This document shows, one piece after another, positions 54,873 through 64,000 of a stretch of DNA of 64,000 bases. The position numbers and the translations under genes were made by a program. The notes below the pieces were generated by a model. It ran no database searches, was not told the DNA's origin, and saw only the letters and a list, made by a program, of their open reading frames with translations. Positions within the stretch are counted from its first letter, which is position 1. The number at the start of each line of letters is the position of its first letter. The DNA is from Azadirachta indica. Its lineage: Eukaryota; Streptophyta; Magnoliopsida; Sapindales; Meliaceae. The DNA lies in assembly GCA_022749755.1 (NCBI GenBank), contig CM040445.1:1881182-1945181 (forward strand), written 5' to 3'.

Positions 54873-57300
54873 CTAAGAAGTGGGTTCCAATGCTGCTTGT
54901 TCATGCCAAACGCCATTCAAGTTAGACTGCCACAACCTTACCATCCTATCACTTCCTGTAGTTGCCAATGTCATTCCACTCATGTCCCATTCCATCTGCC
55001 ACACCTAATGACAAATCAACACTGAGTTCATTAATTTGCACTTCTCTCTCCCAAAAAAATATAATAGATCAACACAAACGTTATTCATATTCTATAAGTA
55101 CTTGCTTCTAACATTATATATATCCAATTTCCAGTCCATTATTAGTTAGGTTAAGGATCCACATTTATATCAATGATATTTTATTATTATTTCATAGAAA
55201 GTATGAATTTGTGCATCAAAAGAAAGTCAGATCCATGATAATGGTGTTGATACCTCGCCTCCATGGCCAGAAAGTGATGCAGCCTTCTCTACGGAGAGCC
55301 TTCCATCTAACTGGGGGTTTAATCCAACATGCCATATTGCAATGCCCTTCTGAGTTGAAACAGCTATCACCTCATATGGCCTATAAGAAAATTAGCTCAT
55401 TGTTATACCATAAAACTCATATTTAGGTCTGTTTCTAACAAAAGGCATCAGGCAAGTAATGGCATGAAGCAATATGCTTTGAACTTGCCCCCAAAAATCC
55501 ATTATCATATATTAGTCAGCTAACCATGTGATTATGGAGTTCAAGCATTTTACTCACAGGGCATACTATAGCCTCCGCATGGTTGATTGTGTAATAAGCA
55601 TTTTCATTGCATAAAAGACAGACCCTTACCGGCCAATGTTTGGTGCCCATGCAACAGCATAAACCTGATCGCCCTTGTCGTCAGGCAAAGCCAACTCTGC
55701 TACTGGTAACCATCTATTATGAGCCTGGTCAAATTCCCATACCTACAAAAATCTATCATGAGTTAGCTCATCATTCATTTCTCAAGGGTTCTAAAACAAG
55801 CTTACAATAATAGAACATAAATATAATTTATAACAAGATATGACTAAATTTTCTTCTCCAGAATTGCAACATCATTAACCATTAACCATTAACCATTCAG
55901 GTCACATAGAATTTTGAGAAATGAAAACATGTGCCTTGATAAATATTCTTTGGAGGTGAATTTTATTATCCCACAACCAGAATATTTGCAAAAATGTTAG
56001 AATTTAGCAGCAAGACATGCATAATCTAGCACACCTTGGAGGAATTGAGTTGTGAGGTATTTGAGTTGAAACCTAGAACAAAGCTAGATTCCTGGTTTTG
56101 ACCCTTTTGTGGATTCCAAGAAATGGATGCCGATAAGCAAGAAGCCTTTGCAAATGTAGACACAGAATCAATAACATTCTGAAATTCAGCCTGGAAAGGA
56201 AAAGAGAAGAATAAGTTAAAAATGAAGCAAAAAGCTACAGAAAGTCGTGAGATCCTAAAAGATCAGACAAACAAAGAAAAGATGCAACACAAGATGTGTC
56301 ACGTAGTGTAGAACAAAATCTTTATAAAGTGGTTGATAATTATCATGCATAAATGTTTTACCATGACAAAGATTTTCTTCCAGAGTCAGTTTATAGCAAC
56401 TTCAAATTCTCACCTGCAGCTGCCAATTTTTCAGCTCCAACGGATCTAGTAACTCATAGACTTTAACATGGCCATCTGAGTATGCAGCAACCTGCAAAGT
56501 CAACAGAAAACAACAAACTATTAAAATCTGGTTTGATTTAGCAAAAGAACATATACATGTTAGAAAAGTTGTGCAGCGTAAATGAGATACATCAACTGGC
56601 AGTCTTCAATTTAAAGTAGCTTCAAAATCTTTTACCAGTGAAATTGTGGTGACAAGAACAATAATTCAAAACCTCACCATTTTCAAACTGGTTGAAGAGA
56701 CTCCAAATTGAACATCTAATACTTGAGTTGAACTGCTCTTAAAGTTCTTACACAGCTTCCACTGAAGAGGTTGTGCATCTTAATATTAAGAAAATCCAAT
56801 TAATACATTAAACAAACGAAAAGCTAACACCATTGCATTCATTACACCTATAATTCCAATAGATTTACCTTCTATAATCTCTTCCCACAACAACAAATTT
56901 CCATCCGCGCAAATGCACGCAACCGCGTCACCGTAATCCGGTGGAAGCCAAACAACCTTTAGAATAGAACCCTCATGTACCTAATCAATATTTTGTGACA
57001 TCGGAGGCGTACAAATGAGTCTGATAATGTCGTTCTAAGTAATAATTTGATCAGAAAATAGTCTATGCAAAACAAATTTCGACTCACTTAACAGTTAGGA
57101 AATAACTTGCAAAATCAAGAATTTTCAACAAATTCACTAACCCTAGTTTTGTAGGTGAAGGTGAAGGAGGAAGAAGCGGGATCACGCGTGTCGAAGACGG
57201 AGAGGGTTCCGTCGATTGAACCAGTGGCCAATCTCTGGCCACTGTAATTCCACGACGAGCAAGTTGTGCCGTTATCAAGCGTCGCCACAGGTTTGTCCAT
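54873..57300 (-). CDS. SEH1: Nucleoporin SEH1 (WD40 protein of the Nup107-160 complex)
   Basis: Eight exons (57142-57300, 56869-56980, 56678-56778, 56414-56491, 56035-56190, 55630-55742, 55254-55380, 54873-55004) join in frame to 325 aa with GT-AG introns throughout. Blades are visible: CSSWNYSGQRLATGSIDGTL with SVFDTRD; HEGSILKVVWLPPDYGDAV with ADGNLLLWEE; LDVQFGVSSTSLKMVAAYSD with VKVYELLD; VYAVAWAPNIGRPYEVIAVS with GIAIWHV; and SGHGGEVWQMEWDMSGMTLA with GSDRMVRLW. The length and the N-terminal MDKPVATLDNGTTCSSW match plant SEH1, a nuclear-pore scaffold protein that in plants is also linked to endomembrane and immune functions. The ATG at 57300 gives the expected N-terminus. A different frame from 57344 is a shadow. 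Confidence 0.92.
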
Positions 57301-58087
57301 GACCGGGAAATTCGAGCTCCGAAGAGGTCCCAGTGAAAGAGCAAGGAGCTAAACCCTTCTCCTCTCTAGGATTTTGCAGGGTCCGAGGCCCACAATGTGG
57401 GCTGGGCTCTGGGCTTCGCGTAGTGTATTATGTGAAAATGATTTATAGACCAGACCAACTACGAATAGGGCCAATCAAAATTTAATCTGGAAATGTTTTT
57501 GTTTGTTAGAACATCAAAAAATTGAGAACCCGATTGTCATTACGCAAACCGAAAGAATATAAATTGGGAAAGTATTTTGCAAGAACAAAACTGGTAGAGA
57601 AGACTTCGATTGTTTTGTTTTAACCACCATTATTTGTCTACATTATGAGCTACTTTCAATCAGTCATTGGTAAAGAGTAATTGACCCACAATGTGGGCAA
57701 AATGCAAACCAGTCATCCTCTATTTGGGGACATATTCATCCTTCGAAAAAGTATGGCTGCTGTTTGCAATTTTCATTTTGCAGTTTATACACGAGTTTAG
57801 CAACTATTGATTCAGTTATTGTTTGATGGTGGGGCAGAAGCTTGAAGGTGGTCTTGTATTTGCACTGTCAATTTTTCATCTGAGCAACAACAGGAACATC
57901 ACATTTACACGAGGAAAAGAAGGCTAGAAGAGAGATTTTTTATTTGGTGACTCGGAAGTTCAAATTAATATAAATATATACGATACACCAGTTTATGACA
58001 GTAATAAAACACAACCCAAAAGGTGAAAATCAAAAGACTGATCCAAGAAATAGAGAAGATTGAACATATATATTAAGCGGAATCAGA
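57301..58087. other. SEH1 upstream and UGT72 3' flank
   Basis: No gene seen. Contains the SEH1 promoter and the 3' flank of the glycosyltransferase gene. Confidence 0.55.
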
Positions 58088-59518
58088 TTAGTTTGTATTA
58101 TTTTCAGGGTTCTTCCATAATTCTGCCACTTTAGCAAGTGATTTGATAGACGATCCATGCTGGCTCAAAGCATCGGCCGCTCCGTCCTTCAGCGCTCTCA
58201 TTTTGTTCCTCAACAATTTCCCTTCTTCTCCTTCAATCAATTCTCTTGCATACTTTGCTATATCTTTTCTCCCCACCAAGCCATTTTCGTTAACTTTAAC
58301 CCTCAACGCAACCTTCAAATCATCTGTCAAAAGTACAGCATTCATTCTTTGCTCTGCATACAGCGGCCATGCAATTATCGGCACTCCATGCACGATGCTC
58401 TCAAGAACTGAGTTCCAACCGCAGTGACTGAAGAACCCACCGGTCGAGCTGTGGCTCAGGACTTGAATCTGAGGAGCCCAAGAGGGAACCACTAGACCCA
58501 CACCTTTGGTTCGGTCCAAGAATCCTTCGGGTAGAAAATCAAAAGGATCTTTCATGCTTTTGACACTGAAGTAAGTGGCATCTGCAGCTCTCTCATGTGG
58601 GCTCCTAGCAACCCAGAGAAATTTTTGTCCACTCATTTCTAGTCCTAGAGCCAATTCGTTTAACTGCTTATGTGATAAAGTCCCACCACTACCAAAACAA
58701 ACCAACACAACTGACCCACTTGGCTGATCATCTAGCCATTTCAAACACTCATGATTACCGGTCGATCCGGTTTGAATCAGCGGTCCAACTGGATAAACCG
58801 GAGGACAAAGACCTGGTTTACTTTCCATTAATGCGTTGAACGCCCCTGCTTCCAAATCCACGAAGCTGTTAACCATAATCCCAGCAGCTAATGGGTACTG
58901 TTTAGCCAGGTGAAAAGTCCATTTATATGCCTCATTCTTCCTGTCCTGAACCGGTTCCATCAAATCACACCCGTGAATCGGGACACACCCGGGCAACTGG
59001 ATCGGTTCAGGCAAATCTCTGTACTCGCATGTATACTTCTGGTCAAGCTCAGGCAAATAAAAGACCGACGACAGTACCATGGCGGTAGAAAGGAAAAACA
59101 TGTACGGCAGAATACGGAATTCTTTAGCCACAATGAAAGCCTCCGTGCCGAACAAATCAACAACAAGAGCCACTAACCGAGTTGACTCAGTCAAAACCTC
59201 GAGAGTCTCCCGCAGAGAGGAAATGGACCGACTGAGACTGAGTGTAATCCGAGTTTCGAGCTTGACGTCGTCAGGCAAGTCGTCAAAGCTGACAGGAGGG
59301 AGAAAGACGGCGGAAATGGAATTGGGTAGAGATCGAAGAACTTGTCTTTGCGGTTCCATGGGTGAGCCGTCAGAGGGAATAATGAAGGTGACAAGAAAGT
59401 TGTGTTGGAGGACGAGTCTCTTGGCTAACTCGACCATGGGGATTAGGTGACCCATTCCTGGAGTTGGCACCATGGCTACGTGGTGTGGAGATTCTTCTTG
59501 ACTGGGCTGCGTCGCCAT
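58088..59518 (-). CDS. UDP-glycosyltransferase, family 72 (hydroquinone glucosyltransferase type)
   Basis: Intronless gene for a 476-aa family 1 glycosyltransferase of the cytosol that transfers sugar from a UDP-sugar to small phenolics; UGT72 members glucosylate monolignols, hydroquinone and related phenols. N-terminal MVPTPGMGHLIPMVELAKRL contains the catalytic histidine (His24) and VVDLFGTEAF the partner Asp121. The plant PSPG donor-binding box occupies 347-390, from WAPQ through FFSHCGWNSVLES to WPLYAEQ; its last residue is Gln, as in glucosyltransferases. Phrases such as GCVPIHGCDLMEPVQDR and FGSGGTLSHKQLNELALGLE are typical of UGT72B. All key residues are present, so the enzyme should be active. 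Exact substrate unknown. Confidence 0.93.
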   Translation of the reverse strand: MATQPSQEESPHHVAMVPTPGMGHLIPMVELAKRLVLQHNFLVTFIIPSDGSPMEPQRQVLRSLPNSISAVFLPPVSFDDLPDDVKLETRITLSLSRSISSLRETLEVLTESTRLVALVVDLFGTEAFIVAKEFRILPYMFFLSTAMVLSSVFYLPELDQKYTCEYRDLPEPIQLPGCVPIHGCDLMEPVQDRKNEAYKWTFHLAKQYPLAAGIMVNSFVDLEAGAFNALMESKPGLCPPVYPVGPLIQTGSTGNHECLKWLDDQPSGSVVLVCFGSGGTLSHKQLNELALGLEMSGQKFLWVARSPHERAADATYFSVKSMKDPFDFLPEGFLDRTKGVGLVVPSWAPQIQVLSHSSTGGFFSHCGWNSVLESIVHGVPIIAWPLYAEQRMNAVLLTDDLKVALRVKVNENGLVGRKDIAKYARELIEGEEGKLLRNKMRALKDGAADALSQHGSSIKSLAKVAELWKNPENNTN

Positions 59519-59562
59519 TGTTGGATTGTTTCTTCTGAATTGAGGGATATATTTTCGTGAAT

Positions 59563-59572
59563 GATTTTATAG
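59563..59572 (-). promoter_or_regulatory. TATA box of the UGT72 gene
   Basis: Minus-strand CTATAAAATC, 45-54 bp upstream of the ATG, implying a very short 5' leader. Confidence 0.6.
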
Positions 59573-62500
59573 AAAGAGTTTCAACGTGAAGTAGGAAGAA
59601 CGATGACGACATATATGACGTGCGAGAGATATTAACCTGGTTGTAAATGCAAAGCGGATCGTCATAATGATCCTGCTTTAATTTTCGAGAGAAAAAGTAA
59701 AGATTGGGTCAAACTATAATTTGACTTTCGAGACTTAAAAACCCAAATCTAAACACTTTAAAGCGTAGCATATAAATTATTATACAAAATATATATAAAT
59801 GGGAAGGGCCAATTCTAATTTTAAAAAGTTGAAGGGAAGTTTTTTATTAAACTCTAATTCAATATATTATGTGCTTGGTTAGTAAAGATGAGGTTTATAA
59901 AAGTATCTCGTACATTTATTTGTTGTTGTTTGTGATGATTTGACCGATGGTTTATGGGATATTTCCTTAAGTTGAATGAAAATGTCTCATTTATTTATTG
60001 AAAGTTTTGATTTGGGCTTTATGTTGTAGACTTCGGAAAGGTGTAGATAATTATGACATAGATAGCAAAATCGGAATGATCAAATTCATAAATTGTAGTA
60101 CCTAAATGAAACCAGCCATTTAAACGTTCGTGATAAAGGGTGAAATCAACTAATAATTCAGCCAGACTGTCTTTTTCTTCTTTTCTATGGACCCTTCTCC
60201 TTCCTTTCCTCTTTTGCATTCCGACAGTAACATGTTTTCTCCTCGAGTCATTTGACTCGGTCCAATCAGCGACTAAAACTATATGCATTATACGGACAAA
60301 AAGCAAACGATCAAGATCATTCAACACACGATATCAACATGATACCAAGATAAACCCATAGGGCTACCCCTTTATTAACAAAAAATAAATACTATGTAAC
60401 TTTATTGTATTAAAAAAAAATTTTACTATATATCTTCCATTTTTTCAGTAAATTATCTTAAAAAAAGATGAATATTTGTTCTATTCTATTAGTAATATCT
60501 TTTAGTAATAATTCTTTTAGTAATATCTTTTAATAATAATAGAAGAGTTTGGTTCATAGGAAAAAAGAAAAATAAATCTATTATATACTCAATAAGTACC
60601 AATACGTAATGGTAGTTGATTGCCGTTTCTATAGGCAGATGCATCTATATTTAGTCATCATTCTAAGGATGTATTCATAAGAATTTTATTTCTTTTTTTT
60701 TTCTCTTTTTTTTAGTAATAACAGCAAATTTCTACTTAATTCTAAATTTATGATGATATACTTTCATTTGAAGAATTATATTCACCTAAATTTAGATTTG
60801 TGACAATTGTGTGTTTTTTTATTTATTTATTAAGTTGTAGTAGTGTTCTCCTTTAAATCTATAAGACAAATGAGTTATGGTAATAGATTTGATGAATTTT
60901 TATTTCAGATCTAGAAGTTTCCCTACTATAATAAATATATTATTAGAGATTTGTCGCAACTTCAATCAGAAATATCATCTTAAAGAAGAGAGAGTAGAAG
61001 ACTGAAGTTGTGAAAAATGTTTTAAAAAAGTTTTAGCTTAAAATATTTTTTCTGTGATTTAAAATTTCTTATCTCGTTAGTATACTCAAAAAACACCAAT
61101 CGGAAAAGTGTTATTTCATTTTTTTCTTATTCTTTAAAAGTTTTAAGATTTGATTGATTGTTGGTTATAATTAATTTCTATAGTATATATATTGATATGG
61201 GTGTAAATATGTAAATTATACTACTTTTTTTAATGAAATGAAAGTTTATACTGTGTTTGTTTAAAAAAAAAAAAAACTAATAATTCAGTCTTCCTAGATA
61301 TTATTGGTGTCCAATGAAGGAAAGTGAAATTCAAAACTTGTGGTTGTATTCACACACCACGTACATCACGTTCAAATGCTGCGTAATTAAAGAAACCTGA
61401 AAATATATCAAGTAAATAGCATGTAACCTTTTATCCACACGTGTTTCTGCATGGATATCCACCCTAATAGAAATGGGATAAAAACATTTTTCTCCCTAAA
61501 CTTTGAAAACTTAACAAATCGAGACATGATCGTTTCAACATTTACATTTTAGTTCCATCCCTGCTCGAGTACCATCTATGTATTTTAACCTCCTCTTTTC
61601 TAACATATCACTTATCAGATATTTAATCTTAAAAAAATTATATTCTAATTTATTATTTTGTAAACGTTCATCATCAATAAAAATATTATTATTTAAAGAT
61701 ATTTTCGATCAATTATTTTACTTCGAGCGATATTTCATTATAATACAATATTTATTCTATTGTTATATTATAATCTAAAAAGACATGAAATGTATTAACG
61801 AGCTACGCATTATTATTAACTTCTGTCTATAAAAAATTAACGGTTAGAGTTAAAAGGATCATTATACCCTTAATAAAAAGACGACTATAACCCTAACTAC
61901 AAACCTAATATTAAAAAATTAAAAAGAACCCTAAATCTAATAAAATCCTAAATCGTCGTCTTATCCTGCATATCTTCTTGCTGTTCGTTTCAGAAACTTC
62001 CCCAACTCCCGTTTATTCTCCTTCTTCGGCCACCGTTGCTCCATCAATCTCAACTCTCTTCACATCCGTCATTATGTCCTTAGTTAAAGTAAATCGCCAA
62101 GCAGACAGCATTGGGTCAGAGCAAATTGCCAAGCAAACCCAGTCCCACTGAGCGTATTCCCGCTAAAAGGTGGCGGATTTCTACTTTTTACAAGAGGTCC
62201 ACAGTTGCTTCATGGGTTCCAGCAAATGGTAATACTGTGAATGGTAATTGATTTCATGATTATTGGCTTATGTATTGGAGAGAGAAAAGTTATGTTTGAG
62301 TGAAGAGGAGATTAAAAAAAATAAAAAAGAAAACAGGAAGAACAATGGACAGTGGAGATTGGCTTAGTGGTGACTGTGAGAGAAGCTACATGTGCAAAAG
62401 AACACGGAGGAGGAGAAATAGAAGGGGTGGGGGCAGCGAGGGAGAACGAAGATAGCAAATGAACCTGAGTTTTTTTTTTCTTTTAAGGTTAAATTAGTTT

Positions 62501-64000
62501 AATAACAATTGTATTCCTGAGTTTTTTAACTGTATTCCTAAGTTTTTTAATTGTACCCTTAAATTTTTTTTTTATTTATGTCCTTAAACTTTTTTGAAAA
62601 GGTGAAAAAATATTTTTTTAAATTTTATTAAAAAGATAATTTTATCATTTTATCCTTAATTTTTAATTGATAGACATTAAAATTATGTAGCTCATCAATA
62701 TATTTTATATTTTTTTAAATTATAATATAACATTCAAATGCATATTATATAATAATAAGATATCGTATAAATTGAGATAATTGATTAAAAATATCTTTAT
62801 TGCTTATATCACTTCTATAATAGTCATATGCCTTCGGACAATGACCTTAAGTCAATAAATTATAGGACGAGCAAGCAAGTCTCCTCCTCCTCCTCCCCGT
62901 GATAAATGAACCCACAATCAAGTTAATGTGTACTACAAAGTTAATGGTTTCGTACAATATTGGTTGAGAGAGATTTATGCATTAAACAAAGTTGGTGTGG
63001 GTCAATACTTCTACTTTCTGGGTCTTTAAATTTTGGGTCCACGAGCTAAGACCTATTCTTTTTACCGTCAAAATATGTTACACACCCTCCATTTCATCAT
63101 TTGTTTCACTTTAATTTCTAAGATTTTGAGTAGTTTCATTTCAGCAATTTGAACAACATTTTGTTAGTCTCGTTCCTTCAATATATTAAAGGAAACATAT
63201 TTGCTCATCCTTATGAAGAAAAATTAAGGATTAAATTTATAAATTTCTTCTTATCTTTAAAAGAAGGAAAAATGATGTTTTAGTGGATTTTATAAAATTA
63301 CTTTTCTTTTACCTCATTTTAACGAAATTTGGTTTTTCTATGAAGAGACTAAAATGAAATAAAAATAAAATATTAGAGATGTTTGGAACATAATGTCAAA
63401 GTATTCGAGTAAAATAATGTTGTACAAAGAGTCGGGGATTAAAATGAAATTCTCTGACAAAGTAGACCGCTGTCCTGACCATATTAAAGGAGTTGGGGTG
63501 GGTCATGAGTTTGCTAGGCCACGGAATTTGGGCCCACGAATTAAGGCCCATTATTTGGTCAATCGACTCAATTGCCCGCGCTTTAGGCTCTAGTCTCTGT
63601 TTCTTTTATTTAATTAATGGAGATCCCCCAATTTGTGCAATGTTTTCTTCCATTCCACTGTCGTTGGTTTCCTCGCCTGCATGGTTCTGCAAGAAAATAA
63701 AACCTTGCGTCAGCATGTCGAAGCAGAACATAGGAAATAAATAACAATCTCTTTTCTTTCAGAAAAAATTAAAAAAAACAAAGCTGTTTTCGTTGTCATC
63801 ATTTTCTAATTGTTTTATCACACACACATATATATGTATATATACACGCTAATTAATTAATTTTTAGTTTATGCTAATTAATTTTATTTTGAGTGCTGCT
63901 AATTATTTACAATTAATCCTTTAATCATAATCGCATTAGGTTTCACAGAGACGAGACAAGTGGTTTAGATTTCTCAGCCAATTAATATTAATACTCTTGG
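59573..64000. other. Right-hand AT-rich intergenic region
   Basis: No gene supported over about 4.4 kb. It is AT-rich with poly(A/T) runs. The 61490-62650 stretch has a less AT-rich core (61960-62470) between AT-rich, vaguely inverted flanks and may be an old element; I could not fix its ends. A CTCCTCCTCC tract lies at about 62880-62897. A short phrase near 63034 (GGGTCCACGAGCTAAGACC) recurs in diverged form near 63531. Short frames at 60019-60361, 61578-61778 and 63393-63744 show no family similarity. Confidence 0.5.

Noticed and set aside
61490..62650. Possible old element with AT-rich flanks and a CCCTAAACTTTG-like phrase
   Set aside because: Flank similarity in inverted orientation is weak and no target duplication was found.
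63025..63556. Two diverged copies of a phrase like GGGTCCACGAGCTAAGACC
   Set aside because: Only about 35 bp alignable; recorded in the region note but too short to call a repeat family.
1..64000. tRNA, rRNA, CRISPR array, organelle insertion or viral insertion
   Set aside because: No cloverleaf with T-loop motif, no rRNA-like segment, no spaced direct-repeat array and no organelle or viral gene was recognised on reading both strands.

Overview
This window is nuclear DNA from a flowering plant. Genes have GT-AG introns, 5-8 exons are common, intergenic DNA is very AT-rich, and the protein families are plant-specific (PYL abscisic acid receptor, group III WRKY, UGT72 glucosyltransferase, GH28 polygalacturonase, CPC-type R3-MYB, miR477). 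The overall gene texture suggests a woody eudicot, probably Citrus or a close relative; that is inference from pattern memory, not a search result.

Layout. 0-5 kb: the 5' half of a DNA primase small subunit gene (minus, runs off the left edge), head to head with a three-exon PYL8/9-type ABA receptor (plus). 6-12 kb: a five-exon polygalacturonase-like gene (plus), convergent with a single-exon His-rich secreted protein gene (minus). 12-14 kb: an AT-rich repeat block. 14-19 kb: a two-exon receptor-kinase-type pseudokinase and a three-exon stand-alone subtilisin-propeptide/I9 inhibitor gene, with four perfect CACGTG palindromes between them. 20.5-21.2 kb: three tandem miR477-type hairpins on the minus strand with a TATA box and a poly(A) signal, which look like one polycistronic MIR477 locus. 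22-25 kb: a six-exon KANL3/TEX30-type alpha/beta-hydrolase gene followed by a duplicated non-coding segment. 25-30 kb: a Mutator-type non-autonomous element with a perfect 9-bp target duplication, a hAT-like element, and an AT-rich repeat.

30-44 kb: a tandem family of three His-rich, dehydrin-like genes (minus) sharing N-termini, promoters and a 3' intron position. It is interrupted by a 5.8-kb Mutator-like element (MULE) with about 130-bp terminal inverted repeats, a perfect 9-bp target duplication, a decayed transposase gene on the minus strand and a decayed GRF-type zinc-finger gene on the plus strand. 45-48 kb: a minimal, degenerate R3-MYB gene and a second copy of the AT-rich repeat block. 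50-60 kb: a group III WRKY factor, a small plastid-type membrane protein with an 18-nt micro-exon, the nucleoporin SEH1 (eight exons), and an intronless UGT72-type glycosyltransferase. 60-64 kb: AT-rich DNA in which I support no gene.

The genes do not form an operon-like system. Several are stress or ABA related (PYL receptor, WRKY III, dehydrin-like array, miR477). The most unusual items are the MIR477 cluster, the two-gene MULE with its GRF zinc finger, the dehydrin-like array with a probable GC-AG intron, and the shrunken R3-MYB. Exon boundaries were set by reading frame, splice dinucleotides and family conservation, without transcript data.
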